Made by a program: the position numbers and the translations under genes
In this document: positions 22,747 through 35,165 of the stretch, piece after piece
Layout: every line of letters starts with the position of its first letter
Numbering within the stretch: position 1 is the stretch's first letter
Notes under the pieces: model-generated
Told to the model about the DNA's origin: nothing
Databases searched by the model: none
The model's input: the letters and a program-made list of their open reading frames with translations, nothing else
Origin: Cyclaneusma minus
Taxonomy: Eukaryota; Ascomycota; Leotiomycetes; Marthamycetales; Marthamycetaceae
Direction of reading: 5' to 3'
Assembly (NCBI GenBank): GCA_037179335.1
Contig: JAKZHN010000018.1
Span: forward strand, 496,001-560,000
Length of the DNA stretch: 64,000 bases

Positions 22747-24309
22747 ATGTATGACGGCGCTGAAAGTCTGGAGTGAGTACAAACATACAACATTTGGCTG
22801 CGACTTCCTTTACTTACGGAATTTAGCAATGATGCCTGGGATCGCAATGACAGCGATTGCGACATTGCTCAGAGCAGATTCCGTCTCCATACTACGGGTT
22901 GGATTGCTCAGGCAGTCGTTGAGGAAAGGCTCCAGAAGCCTGCGAAATCCGTATCTCCTCTGATTGCCGGCGGCTTCAACATGCTGTTTAGATTCAAGGT
23001 CGAAGGAATTACGCCTGATGTTCTCCTTCGACTGCCCTGCCCCGATCTGTCCCGAATGCCTGGCGAAAAGAGCAAGAGGGAGGGTGTCATGATCAGATTC
23101 ATTCAGCAAAAGACGCAAATTCCAGTTCCCCAACAGTTCTCTTACGGAAGGGAGTCACTCATTGGGCCCTTCTCTATCCTCCAGTACGTCGAGAACAAGT
23201 CAAGCATGTCAGAAGTTCTACGAAACCCCAACGATGACCCGAACGAATCTCACAAGCTCAACCCTGATATCTCTGAGTCTCTGCTCGAGGACTCGTACGC
23301 GAAGATGGCTCGGTGCTTGGTACAGCTTGCGGAGCCCAGCTTTCCGTCCATTGGATCTTTGGTTGAAGTCGAGAAAGGCTCCTTCTCCGTGGGTGAAAGA
23401 CCAATCACTCGCAACATGAATGACATGATCGAGCGCGCCAACGTACCCAGCGAAGTCTTTGATGCAAACAACAAGATATATGAGACTGCCGATGAGTACT
23501 ACCTCGCACTGGCAAAAATGCATCTAGCCCAGCTAGCTTTCCAGCACAACGACGCAATCACCTCGGAGGACGACTGCCGCAACAAGTATGTAGTGCGCCA
23601 GCTCATTTATAAATTAGCCAAAGAGGGTCGATTGTCCATTTTCGGCTTTGCAGAAGACGATTGGTCTGCCCAGTCTAAACTGCAAGTATGCCAATCGGAT
23701 CTCCTTCCAGCGCCTTCTGGATCGGATTCCTTCAGGCTATTTGGCGATGATTTGCGACCAGGCAACATCCTCGTTGACTCAGCCAACGACATCGCCGCCG
23801 TCATTGACTGGGAATTTGCCTATGTCGGGCCCACGCAATTTGTGCTCGATCCACCGTGGTGGCTGCTGCTCCGCATCCCTGAAACTTGGCCTCTGGGTGC
23901 TGGTATCACTGACTGGAGCGAAACGTATGATAAGCGCTTGAAGAACTGGTTAGCAGCGCTGAAGCGGGTCGAGGAAACATCCAATTCCCTCCCCTTTGTG
24001 CTATCTGCGTATCAGGAGCAGAGTTGGGCGACTGGTCGATTCTGGCTCAATTATGCTATGAGAAGCAGTTGGTCATTGGATTCGATCTATTGGAATTTTT
24101 TGGACGAAAGGTTTTTTGGGGAAAGGGAGAAGAACGTTGCTGTAGATGATTTGTGGAAGACGAGGGTGGGTTTGCTGGGAGAGGAGGCGAGGAATGCTAT
24201 GGAGGCGTTCGTGGATATTAAGATGGAGGAAACTGGGGTGAGGAAGTTGATTGATGAGTGGGATCGAAAGGATCTCGACGAGCGTCTCTCTAAGATTCTG
24301 TTTGACTGA
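22747..24309 (+). CDS. Aminoglycoside-phosphotransferase-like (APH/choline kinase fold) protein
   Basis: Member of the large fungal family of APH-type small-molecule kinases; the substrate is unknown. Exon 1 (22747-22772) joins across a 54-nt intron to exon 2 at 22827, giving MYDGAESLDNDAWDRNDSD. The N-lobe has LIAGGFNMLFRFKV and DVLLRLPC. The catalytic loop is FGDDLRPGNILVD, with the D-x4-N arrangement of Brenner's motif, and AAVIDWEFAYVGP supplies the metal-binding Asp. The protein is 502 residues. FDPPWWLLL-type sequence after the active site is common in this fungal group. Families of this type are often subtelomeric or lineage-specific; here the gene stands alone. Start chosen because the splice to exon 2 extends a conserved-looking N-terminus. 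Confidence 0.85.
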
Positions 24310-25991
24310 CCGTAGTCAGACTGATACCCTATGCTGCAGGTTCAGGGGCAACGAGGACGTGGAAGGAGAGAGATCATCTTCAATCGGTCTCTGGTTCTGA
24401 ATATAGAACATAGCTGCAACTTGTATCTGATTGGGAAAATAGACCTCGACGAAATGAAACGATGCGATGCCTTCCAATCTGGCACCAGAGGCCACACTCC
24501 TTTTCAATCTCGGCAGAATGCTCAATCTTCGTGGTTGCGGGTTTGTCAGCGGTATTGGAGGGGCAAAGGAAAGGGGGATAGCGTCAACCTACCGGCCCCC
24601 CCATCACGACATCGCAGCCATTTCACAAAACCGCCTAGGGTCCGAAGATGCGACAAACCGGTACCCATTCGTAAGTCAATTTGTGAGTCAACACGGTAAT
24701 TGCACGGAACAGTCCCAAGCCCTCAGCAAACAATTTCGCCCTCGATTCTCCTAGACACAGCTAGTGCCAATTCCCACCCGCCTCAATACATAAAAGGATC
24801 TCAGCCCCCCCTCTCTCTTTCTCTCCTTTCTTCTTTTTTGTGTCCCCATCTTCTTTTTTGTCTTTGTTTTTTTGTCCTTGCCTGGTGCTCTTCGGCCTGG
24901 GTACTTGGGAGCACATTGTCTACAGATCTTCGGATCTGCCCTTCACGGGGAAGTAGGCGTTCGGTCACCATGCCGTTCGAAAAAGTTGGTCTGATCTCAA
25001 CCCTCGGGTTACCAGCCAATCCGAAAGTTCAAAGCGATGAGCCTGCTCCCTCGCGACCCAGGCTCGACCCTGGGACTCCCCAAAGACACCCACACCGCTG
25101 TGGCTCTTAGGCCTTTCTCCCTGGATCTGGAACCCGGACTCTGTGCCTTTCTAGGAAGTTTTGGCCTGAAAAACTTCCTGGGGTTCGATCCCTCTAAGGT
25201 TGAAAGTCCGGTGCATTTATGCCAAAATGATTCGCAGAGACTTCCGCCTCCACGTGGTGCGAATTGGATACGAGACGAGTGTCTCTAACCAAATGGAAGT
25301 CGGCCTGCATTGCAATCCGGGTACGCCTGGGTTGCGATCACGGCACGCGCGCTCTGCGCAGCTCTTTGGGTGTTGCTCTGACGACAAAGCTGACCCGATC
25401 ATCCCCATCACAGCTTGCTTGTCTTGTCCGCTGCATCCCATCCGCTCCTATCTGTTGGGCAAATACTCCGACACCAAGGAAGCGCCCAAGGCTGTGGCTA
25501 GGGCTTAACCCCAACGACAAGGTTTCAGCTGTAGCTACCACCCATATTAGTTACAGTGTCCCACTGAATAGACTCTCTATTGCTTTCTCGCATGCTTCTT
25601 CACTTGCCTGTGATTGTCACTATCCTCATCATCCTCTCATCCTCCTGTCCCTCGTCCCTCTCCTAACTCTTACCCCCTGGCGCCTTCCTCTCTAACCCCA
25701 CCCAAGTCCTTATCGCCCTATGGCCCCTTCTGACCCAGTAGCGCCCCCTCTTTCTCGACCCCTCCACCTCCAGATCGGACCAGTCTGCACCCCGCCGAGC
25801 ACCAAAACCAGCTCACATCAACCAGCCCAGCTTCCACGGGCTTCCCCGGAGCATCGACCAAGCCAGGCTTCGTCAACGCAGCCTTTACCTTCCACTTGGC
25901 ACTTCGACTGCCAGCTTATTTCTCGCACGGTTTCCACACTGGGAGAGGATATGAATAGGAATGTATGAGCAAGATGATAAGCATAGGGATA
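24310..25991. other. Gene-poor stretch with CT-rich promoter-like tracts
   Basis: A taaaagg box near 24790 is followed by a pyrimidine-rich tract (about 24804-24880) and an ATG at 24970 opening only 46 codons, an arrangement seen at fungal promoters. A second CT-rich tract lies at about 25610-25700. A 10-bp hairpin with a 7-nt loop is at 25153-25179. No protein family is recognisable; an unspliced or non-coding transcript is possible. Confidence 0.4.
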
Positions 25992-26194
25992 CAGTGGGAG
26001 GAAAAAAGTTTGAATACGACCTACAGTCTCAGCTGGATTGCGAATATCCCTAATAACTTGGAATATTTCTAATTACTTGAAATATTCCAAAGCATTGGGA
26101 ATATTCCTAATTACTGGAAATATTCCTGGTTATTTAGAATATTCGCAATCCAGCTGAGACTGTAGGCCGTATTCAGACTTTTTTCCACCCACTG
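25992..26194. mobile_element. Palindromic MITE, impala/mimp-like (Tc1/mariner type)
   Basis: A 203-bp element begins CAGTGGGAGGAAAAAAGT and ends with the inverted form ACTTTTTTCCACCCACTG. It is flanked on both sides by TA (25990-25991 and 26195-26196), the target duplication of Tc1/mariner elements. The first about 56 bases of each arm match with only about three differences. Complementarity continues through the AT-rich middle, made of repeated aatattcc/ggaatatt units, so the whole element is one imperfect palindrome. It has no coding capacity. The CAGTGGG start and AGTTTGAATAC segment resemble ends I recall for impala and its MITEs (mimps) in Fusarium; that comparison is from memory. Confidence 0.87.
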
Positions 26195-26821
26195 TATGAA
26201 GGAATGAGTGGATAGGGGGGGGGGGGGGGGGTGGCGGAATGGATGATCTGATACCCGCTTGTTTCAGGGGCAGGGAGACACAAGCGTGCTGGACAAAAAT
26301 GACTGCAAGAGTGTAGAAGAAAAAGGAAAAGTGCAGTTCAAAAGCTTCGAGGGTCGATAGACGATAATTGTAGTTCATATGAAACATTTTTCTTCCTCGA
26401 CGAGTGAGAACGCAAAGCAACATTGAAGAGAGCAACACCTCGGGGGTAAACATGGCTGTGAGGAAAACACGCAACAATAGAGTATCGACAAAGACAAAAA
26501 CATGGAAGTGATTTCTGTATTCCTTGCAGATTCGACTCGGCTGGATCCGTAGTCATGCCTCGCTGTGTCTGAAAGCAACCAATGTGCCCAAACAATACCC
26601 TGTTCTTCGACACTTCCCAAGAAGAGAAGAAAGAAACCGGCCAAAATAGATACAAACGCTCAACCGTATTATTTTCACAGCAACACCAGTCATCAGAAAC
26701 ACCTCCAACGCCTCACCAATGTTGAAACACGTCGCCAAGACCGCAGCCAACACCCCAAACCACGCAGGATATCGACCACGGCGCAAACACAAAACATCAT
26801 AAAGCTATGTACCACCCACTT
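26195..26821. other. Intergenic with 17-base G run
   Basis: An uninterrupted run of 17 G lies at 26215-26231, close to the MITE end. No gene is seen; the right side is the 3' flank of the MOSC gene. Confidence 0.55.
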
Positions 26822-28239
26822 TTACCACTCCATAGGCACATTAACATGCTCCCCCCTCTCCTCAATCCTGATTTCATCGCCCACCTTAAACTGACTTGTC
26901 TCATCACACGGCACCAACAACATACCGAAAGCACCCACATTAGGTCCCATCCCCGGATCCACATTTCTAAAACTCCTGAGCGTCCTATCAGGTTCGTTGT
27001 CAATGGATTTCTCGCCCGAGTCCTGATCGATGTTGGGCATTTTGCAACGTGGTGTACGCGCGGCGACGTGGAACGAGTACCAGCCGATCTTGAGCTTCTT
27101 CCATTCTTCCTCATCATAGGCGGGTGGGCCGGTCACGATTACGTTGGCGCGGAAGGCGCGTGCGGAGAGGCGGGGAGCACCGGGGGCGCGGGGGATTTGC
27201 TTTTCGAGATCGCGGACGGACGCAAGGTTGATTAGGTGGAGGGGGTACTGTTTTTGATCGTTAGCATCCAGCTACTCCTGGGGTTTCGACATGGAGATAA
27301 GGGGGAGCTTACGGAATCTTGGAAGCCAACGACAGGCTGGTAGCCGAGTTCACCAGCCTTGGGAGCATTTCGGTACACTTCGCGCAGTTTCTCGTTGTCG
27401 ATTCTGAAGAGACCGAGTTTGTGGCTCATGCCCAGGTACTCGCGGAATTCGGTGGGGAGCTCGGCTTCCATGTTCAGGGCTGTGACTTTCTCGTTCCAGA
27501 TCTTCATCTTCTCGTGGGTGTAACCGCCCTGCTCGATCTGCGCAGCGGTTGGGTTGAAGGGGATGGCGAAGCTCTTTTCGGTAGTCGTACCAAGCAGTCT
27601 TGCGCCCAGTTTGGCAACTTGGCTTTTCAAGCCGGGAGGGTGGTAGGGGAAGCTGACGATGATGACACCTCCGCTCTCAGCCTCTTTCTGGTGAGCGATG
27701 TAGGTTTGTACACTTTGATCCGGAGCCCAGATCTCAGTCTTGACGGTCGCTAATCGAGGGTATTGTCTTTGCGTAATGAACTCCCACTCGTGCGATGGCT
27801 GCTCGGTCTTGGGTGTGTTTTCGGACTTGACAGGCTTCAATTGAGCAAAGGTAAATTGACGGTCGAATTCCATGCCAGTTGACAGACAGGTCGTTCGGCC
27901 CAGCTCGACACCCTTGCAGCTCTTAATGGGATACACCCACAGACTCTTGATTCTCCACCATTCTTCGGACGACTCGCCCTCTGGAGGAGGGAAGCCTTCA
28001 GCAAAGCGACGGTCGTACTCGTTGGACAGGTTGCTGGAGACGTTCAGGCCCAGCTTGCGGCATCCTTCAGGCTCCTTAGCACGCAGTTTCGTCGATTCTT
28101 GCTCGTAGCAGATGAGGGCGAGGACGGGAGGAATGCAGAGCGCGAGAACAGTCAACACGAATTGCGCGGTTGAAAGTCGAGGAATTTTATCGAGGAGAGG
28201 GGCCAGCACCGGCTCGAGCATGGCTTGTATTGTGGACAT
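26822..28239 (-). CDS. MOSC-domain molybdenum protein (mARC-like)
   Basis: Resembles the mitochondrial amidoxime-reducing component, which reduces N-hydroxylated compounds with cytochrome b5 and its reductase. Start 28239 (MSTIQAMLEPVLAPLLDKIP); a membrane span follows at about 25-45 (FVLTVLALCIPPVLALICYE), giving a tail-in anchor as in mARC. The MOSC N-terminal beta-barrel starts at SLWVYPIKSCKGVEL, with GMEFDRQFTFA. A single intron (about 27245-27313) joins VVGFQDS to YPLHLINLASVRDLE. In the C-terminal MOSC domain, LSARAFRANVIV precedes RTPRCKMPNID, whose Cys fits the molybdenum ligand. VGDEIRIEER closes the domain. About 440 residues. An earlier in-frame ATG (28383) is less likely. Confidence 0.9.
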
Positions 28240-30284
28240 GATGAAATGAACTTGTTGTATTGTTACTGCGCGGGAGAGAGAGGAGTCAGCCTTTGGTATC
28301 AGGAGAAGCAGGCAGTCGAGGTTCAAGGTCCAAGCTACATACCTTACAGAACAATTGGTGGCAGAGATTGGAAGACCTCTCACGAAGTCTTGGGGAGGTC
28401 GGCTTATTATTATGGATGTGTTGTGGTAAGCAAAGAGGGACAGGGTGTAACTCAGCAGTCAGAAGCTTGTGATACTGCAGAAGCTTGGATGGGGGCCTTG
28501 GTCTGAGGCTAGAGCATTGATTGATTATTGCCTGGTCTGACTACGGGTGGTGCGCAGAATGGGTAGCAAGCTCTGCCCCGGTAGGCGGCCAAGTGCATCT
28601 GGCAGGTGTGCGGGAGACTAAGAGGGAGAGGAAAGGAGGCCAGTTAGTTTCGACGATCAAAAAAGGCGGCAAGCTTTGGATCGAGTCTCGCGGGCACTTG
28701 CGGCTGCGTACCCGAATGCTTTATTTGGCTTTATTATCTGGCACTCGTCGGCCAGCCAAGGGGTCTCGACTCGGTTTCAACAGCGTCGCATAGTCGACGC
28801 GTACTGCCCAGGCGTCGTCTGGTCCCCTAAGAGGCTAAGATGACGCCGTGAGGGTGCGATGGTCCCCTGTGGGGACATAGGCGCAAGGCTGGCGAATCGC
28901 ATGCATCGGCGACGCACCTCAGCCCCGGGAGCCTGCCCGGCGCCGCACATAGAGCTAGCTACATGTAAAGATTAAGAGATCCCCAGAGCATGGGCGACGG
29001 CAGGGGTCCACGATGACGAAGACGCAGCCAAATTGGACCCAGGCCAAGTCTCACACTCGGACAGCAAATCTCACCCTGTCTGACGGCATCCACATCACCC
29101 TGACTAAACACGACTTCCATCTCCGTGGATTTGCCCGAGACGACGAGAACCACGCCGCCGCCGTCAGCAAACAACCGCCTACCGAAAAGGAGCACTTTCG
29201 CAGCTTGGCAGACCTGAAGCCGATACGACCATCCTACTGGCTGCGAGGTGAGATGCGGTAAGCCTCTCTGCGAACACCACAGACTTTGTATTCCCAGGGT
29301 ACGCATATGGTATTTCGGCCTCGGATGTTTGCTCGACCGCTCCCATTTCTAGACTTCCGGCTGTTCCTCAGTTCCGTTTATCTCCCGTGTCACAGAGTCA
29401 CGACTTCACTTTTGACAAGAGTACATACATCCTGCTGGAAGTCGGAGAAACAGAATTGCCATCAGGGGCATATTATTATTACTAGGTCCCCGATATAACC
29501 AGGAAGCCAGTTGCAGGTCTTCTGATATCACTTTGGCTTTACGGCATGGATGTGAGATCCGGTCTCCGAATATGCCGACTTCGTCAGAACTCTGAACTTC
29601 AGCTTCTTGATTGAGCGTCTTAAGACCGCCCTGTTCTTCCTGCTGTCCGTCGAAACGAGTGGTCCATAACCTCTCGAGTATGTTTCAGCCTGGAGATAGA
29701 ATATTGCCCGACTGCATGCCCGTGGTCTAAGGTAAGTTCCGCCTGTTTGATGTTTCTCTCTGTATCTTAATAGCAGCAGTATGGATGGAACGACAGTCTT
29801 TGGTGGCTAGTTCTCCTTGATCCTGCCCACCAACAGCCGCTTGAAAGCGGGATATCTGTATGGCCTCAAACATTCAAAGCTGACCTCGCATATGCTCGAA
29901 CTGGATTGCCACCCTCGGACATACCTATCGAGCCAGTGTTGTCAGCATTCCAGCCATTGCTCGATGCTTTTTCGGGATAACGAGCCGTCGTACTCTTCAC
30001 ATGAAAGAGACATATGGTATGGGTCCATCTCAATTTTCAAGCCGACCACGAAACTCGGCAACTTCAACGGAAACGTTGATAGAGGTCGTTCATTCGATAT
30101 ATCATCTCTTTTATGATTATCAGGGAGAACCGAAAACATCAGACCAGCCGGCTCTATCCGTTCTTCTCCCACTCCCAGATACTTACTAGAACCAGCCTCC
30201 AATGACTCCGGACGGTGACTGATAGAAGCTCACACGAAGCAGACACTCTATCTCCGCAAATAACACACCATGATATACAGCATA
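28240..30284. other. Gene-poor 2-kb stretch
   Basis: No family is recognisable on either strand. The left part must hold the MOSC-gene promoter. An 82-codon open frame at 29013-29261 has no motif and no neighbouring exon that extends it. Several small open frames at 29800-30200 overlap on both strands without features. Confidence 0.45.
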
Positions 30285-31014
30285 TCAGAGCCGTCCGTTG
30301 ACCTCCGGGTCAATACTCGCTTTCCCATGCTCACAGATTGCCAGAACAGCACCATCCGACTTCCTCTTCATCACCCCCTTGATCGTAGCTTCACTCGCAA
30401 ATTAGCCATATCCCAAGTCCCCACTTCCCACTGCTCTTCAGATTCCAATCCATTTTATACCTCATATCTGCATCAAACAATCAAATCAAATCGGAACTCA
30501 CCAAGTCTCTTCCCAGCATGAACAACTTCACTATCAATAAGAATCGTCTCTCCTACCGGAATCGGCCTCAGGTACGTAACATTCAACGTCCTAGAAACTC
30601 CCATAAACGCCCAATAGCCCTGTTTCGCAATAGGTGCCAGAGCCGTCGTCGTAGCAAAATCAAACAGCGTTGCCGTACAGCCGCCGTGTAAGTTGCCTAG
30701 TCGGTTGGTATCGGCGTCGGTGACGGTGTATTCGAAGATGACTCGGCCGGCGGGACTGGCTGTTGCTGAGACGAGTTTCATGCGTTTTTGGAAGAGTGAT
30801 GCTCCCCAGCCCTGGGGGATTTGTAAGAAAATATGGTTTAAAAAACCACTAGTAAGAAGTTTGGGAAGAGTATACAAACTTCATAATCGTTCTCGATTGT
30901 TGAACCGATGACGGCTCGGACTCGATCCTCGGCTGAAACATCATCTCCTACGGGCGTGGGCGTGACTTGCACGTTTTCGCTCACACCGCTGGATTTTAAC
31001 TTGGTTTTGCCCAT
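30285..31014 (-). CDS. Hotdog-fold thioesterase (PaaI/ACOT13-like)
   Basis: Predicted acyl-CoA thioesterase of the 4HBT group. Start 31014 gives MGKTKLKSSGVSENVQVTPT, ending exon 1 at IENDYE. An intron near 30812-30879 joins to GWGASLFQKRMKLVSATASP. The core reads NRLGNLHGGCTATLFDFATT, the HGG active-site helix of the family, then YLRPIPVGETILIDSEVVHA. A second intron (about 30387-30503) joins GKRL to ATIKGVMKRKSDGAVLAICE, the last strands, and the stop is at 30285. Total is about 180 residues, normal for these enzymes. No obvious mitochondrial signal is seen. It is head to head with SMC2. Confidence 0.88.
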
Positions 31015-31349
31015 CTTGTTGAATACTCAAGGAATCACCGATGGAGGGTAGTTGAGCCTGTTGTAGCTTAATTTTTTACATTCGGGGTGGTGAGGTCGAG
31101 GAACTTCCCAGCGCTGAACTTTAGACCCCTTTCGATTGCCATATCGCCCTTGCCGAGGTTAAGTTCGATGCATAAAAACATGCATAAATTTATGATCTCT
31201 GCATAAGGTGGGCGGCGGCCTCACAGTCGGCCCGCGTTATCGCGAAGCAGCGATTATTTACAACCGCGTCAACAAACGGCTGGGAGCAACGAAAGCGAAA
31301 CGACAAATTCTGAACTGCGCCAGCGACCCGGACCGCCAGCACCGCCAAC
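31015..31349. promoter_or_regulatory. Divergent promoter thioesterase/SMC2
   Basis: 335 bp between start codons. The heptamer tgcataa occurs three times within about 40 bp (31171-31206). Its function is unknown. Confidence 0.5.
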
Positions 31350-34300
31350 ATGAGGGTCGTCGAAGTAATCATAGACGTGGGTAGCTGAAGCCTCCAGCGC
31401 TGAGATGAAGTCTGACTGTTAAAACAGGGTTTTAAATCGTACGCCGTGCGAACCGTCATTTCTGGATGGTAAACAAGCTTCGAGGGGAACTGTTATGCGG
31501 GCGCAATGCTGACGGGATGCAGGGACGAGAGCTTTAACTCGATTACCGGTCTGAACGGAAGTGGAAAATCAAATATCCTCGATTCGATATGTTTCGTTCT
31601 CGGTATTACCAATATGACTACGGTCCGCGCGCAGAATCTCCAGGTAGGGCTGTCAAGATTCGATGTGAATCTCTGCTAGGTACTGATTTCTGCAGGATCT
31701 CATCTACAAGCGCGGACAGGCCGGTGTCACCAAAGCAAGTGTTACAATCGTATTCGACAATCGAGACAAGAAGAAGTCCCCTATCGGATTCGAAGAATAT
31801 GCGCAGATCAGTGTTACTCGTCAGATCGTCCTGGGCGGCACCAGCAAATACCTCATCAATGGCCATCGGGCGCAGCAGCAGACAGTGCAGAATTTGTTCC
31901 AGTCTGTACAGCTGAATATCAACAACCCGAATTTCCTGATTATGCAAGGACGAATTACCAAGGTCCTGAATATGAAGGCAGTGGAAATCTTGGCAATGAT
32001 TGAAGAAGCTGCCGGGACCCGCATGTTCGAAGACAGGAGAGATAAGGCTTTCAAGACGATGGCGAAGAAGGAGATGAAGGTCCAGGAGATTACGGGACTT
32101 TTGAAAGAGGAGATTGAGCCTAAGCTGGAGAAGTTACGGACGGAGAAGAGGGCATTCCTCGATTTCCAACAAACTCAAAGCGACCTGGAACGATTGACGA
32201 GAGTGGTGGTGGCTCACGACTATTTGAAGAACCGAGAAAAGGTCAAAAACTCGGCAAAGGACTTGGGATTGAAAAAACAGCGCGCAAAAGACCTTGAAGA
32301 TAACGCGGCGAAGCTGAAGAATGAGATCGCCAATCTGGAGGAAGATGTAAGGCGGGTGAAAGCGCAGCGAGAGAAAGAGCTCCGAAAGGGCGGCAAGGCG
32401 CAAGCACTGGAAGAGGAAGTCAAGAAGCATTCTCACGATATGGTACGGTTAGCGACGGTCTTGGATCTGAAGCACTCGAGTATGAACGAGGAAAAGGAGC
32501 GAAAGACCGCGGTCCAAAAATCGGTCAAAGAACTTGAGGCTCTCCTGAAGGAAAAGTCCAAGTTCTTGGAGAAGCTGCAAGCACAGTACGACCAAGCACA
32601 GGGCGAGCTGGCAAAGCAGTCGCAAGAGGCGGAAACCAAGGAGGAACTTCTCCAAACGTTACAGACTGGTGTGGCTTCGAAGGATGGTCAGGAGAGCGGT
32701 TACCAAGGTCAATTACAAGATGCTAGGAATCGTGCAAGTGCCGCCAGTACGGAACAAGAGCAGGCAAAACTCAAGATCAACCATCTCGAAAAGCGAGTCA
32801 AGGAGGAAGAGCCACGGGCGAAGAAGGCCAAAGAGCAAAATGCGGGTCTTCTCAACGAGTTGGAGGGCCTGCGCAGCCGAGTCAAGAAATTGGAGTCGAA
32901 CCTGAGCAAGCTAGGCTATGAACCTGGTAGTGAAGAGGAGATGCACAGACAAGAATCGACACTCCAGCAAACCATAAGGAAACTCCGAGAGCAGTCTGAT
33001 GGGTTAAGGCGAAAAGTCGCAAACATCGATTTCAACTACTCAGACCCCACGCCTGACTTCGATCGATCGCGAGTCAAGGGACTGGTTGCTCAGCTGTTTA
33101 CTATTGACAAGGATAAGATGATGGTCGGCACGGCACTTGAGATCTGTGCTGGAGGGCGACTTTACAACGTCGTGGTTGACACTGAAGTAACTGGTACGCA
33201 ATTACTGCGGAACGGAAAGCTCAAGAAACGTGTCACCATCATTCCCCTGAACAAGATCGCGGCTTTCCGGGCATCCGCGGAGAAAGTTGCCACTGCACAA
33301 AATATCGCTCCTAACAGTGTTGATCTTGCATTATCTTTGATTGGATACGACGAGGAGGTCTCCTCGGCTATGGAATATGTCTTTGGAAATACGCTGATCT
33401 GCAGAGATGCAGAAACGGCGAAGAGGGTGACATTCGATCCTTCCGTCCGAATGAGGAGCATTACTCTGGAAGGTGATACTTATGATCCTTCTGGTACACT
33501 GTCTGGAGGAAGCTCACCCAATTCGAGTGGAGTCCTAGTGACTCTGCAGAAATTGAATGAGTTGAACCGGGAACTCAAGCACCATGAGAAGTCCTTGGCC
33601 GATCTACAGGCTACAATGGCTCGAGACAAGCAGAGGCTCGACCAAGCTCGTTCTATCAAACAAGATCTGGACCTCAAGAACCATGAGATCAAGCTTACCG
33701 AAGAGCAGATCAATGGCAACAGCTCGTCTTCTATCATCCAAGAAGTCGAAAACATGAAGCAGACGATTGTCCAGCTCAAGAGCGATATTGTTGAGGCAAA
33801 GAAGCGTCAGGACGAAGCTAACAAAGATGCAAAGAGAATTGAGAAGGACATGAAGGACTTTGACAACAACAAAGATGGCAAGCTAGTCGAGCTCCAAAGC
33901 TCTCTTGATGCTCTGCGAAAGGCTCTCGCGAAGAACTCGGCATCCGTCAAGACTTTACAGAAAGAGCTGCAAAACGCTAGGCTTGACTCTGAGCAGGTCG
34001 GAAGTGACTTGGCGGCCGCTCAAGAGCAGCTGCACGATGTTGAACAGACTCTCAAGACGCAAGAGGAAGAAATCGTAAGGCTTGTTTCTGAGCAGAAAGA
34101 ACTCAAGGTAAGTCCCTGAACCCCACAAAAACACTCACAATTTCTCACATCATACAGGACGCCCACGACATCGCTCAAGCCCACCTCGACGACGAGCGCG
34201 CCAAACTAACTGGCTTCGACGAGGAGCTTCGCGCCCTCGAGCAAGCCATGCGCTCCAAAGCCTCCCGCATCACCGAAGAAGGCCTCGAGCAACAAAAGCT

Positions 34301-35165
34301 CGGTCATCAGATCGAGAAATTCAACAAAGAGCAAGCCGCCGCCATCCAGCTCGTCGCCCACATGGAATCTGAGCACGACTGGATCGCCGACGAAAAAGAC
34401 AACTTCGGCCGCTCCGGCACCCCCTACGATTTCCACGGCCAAAACATTGCCGAATGCAAGTCCTCCCTCCGCAACCTGACCGAGCGATTCCAAGGCATGA
34501 AGAAGAAAATCAATCCCAAAGTCATGAACATGATCGACTCTGTCGAAAAGAAAGAAGTTTCTTTGAAGAATATGATGAAGACTGTCATCAGGGATAAGCG
34601 GAAGATTGAAGAGACGATTAGTAGTCTGGATGAGTATAAGAAGAAGGCTCTGCAGGAAACTTGGCAGAAGGTGAATACGGATTTTGGCAATATTTTCGCG
34701 GAATTGTTGCCCGGGAGCTTTGCGAAGTTGGATCCGCCGGAGGGGAAGACTATTAATGAGGGCTTGGAGGTGAAGGTTTGTTTGGGGAAGGTGTGGAAGC
34801 AGAGTTTGACGGAGTTGAGTGGTGGGCAGCGGTATGTGTTTCCCCCCTTTAGTCCCCTATTTCAGTTGAAGCATGTTTTCTGACAACTGGTGATACACAG
34901 GTCTTTGATTGCGTTGTCTTTGATTATGGCACTCCTGCAATTCAAACCCGCCCCTATGTACATCCTCGACGAAGTCGACGCCGCACTCGATCTCTCACAC
35001 ACGCAAAACATCGGTCGCCTCATCAAGACACGCTTCAAGGGCTCCCAGTTCATTGTGGTCAGTTTGAAAGATGGCATGTTCCAGAATGCGAATCGCATTT
35101 TTAGGACGCGGTTTAGTGAGGGCACGAGTGTGGTGCAGGCGCTTACTGCTGCTGATTTCAAGTGA
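31350..35165 (+). CDS. SMC2: Condensin subunit SMC2
   Basis: ATPase core of condensin, which compacts mitotic chromosomes with SMC4. Exons: MRVVEVIID (start 31350); GFKSYAVRTVISGW; DESFNSITGLNGSGKSNILD, where GLNGSGKS is Walker A, to TTVRAQNLQ; DLIYKRGQAGVTKASVTIVF onward. NPNFLIMQGRITKVLNMK and IEEAAGTRMFEDRRDKA are SMC2 hallmarks. Coiled coil runs from about residue 175. The hinge (about 520-670) contains VKGLVAQLF, GGRLYNVVVDTEV and EYVFGNTLIC, and a second coil follows. The C-terminal head has LTELSGGQR (signature), joined by an intron to SLIALSLIMALLQFKPAP, then MYILDEVDAALD (Walker B/D-loop). It ends FSEGTSVVQALTAADFK. About 1,180 residues with five introns. Confidence 0.97.

Noticed and set aside
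25178..25200. T-arm-like ggttcgatccc near 25186 as a tRNA
   Set aside because: No acceptor, D or anticodon stem can be built around it.
26215..26231. 17-base G run as a G-quadruplex element
   Set aside because: A homopolymer run beside a MITE is better explained by slippage or assembly uncertainty; no G-tract spacing typical of regulated quadruplexes.
29013..29261. 82-codon plus-strand frame in the MOSC/thioesterase gap
   Set aside because: No domain, no signal sequence and no extending exon found; too short to support alone.
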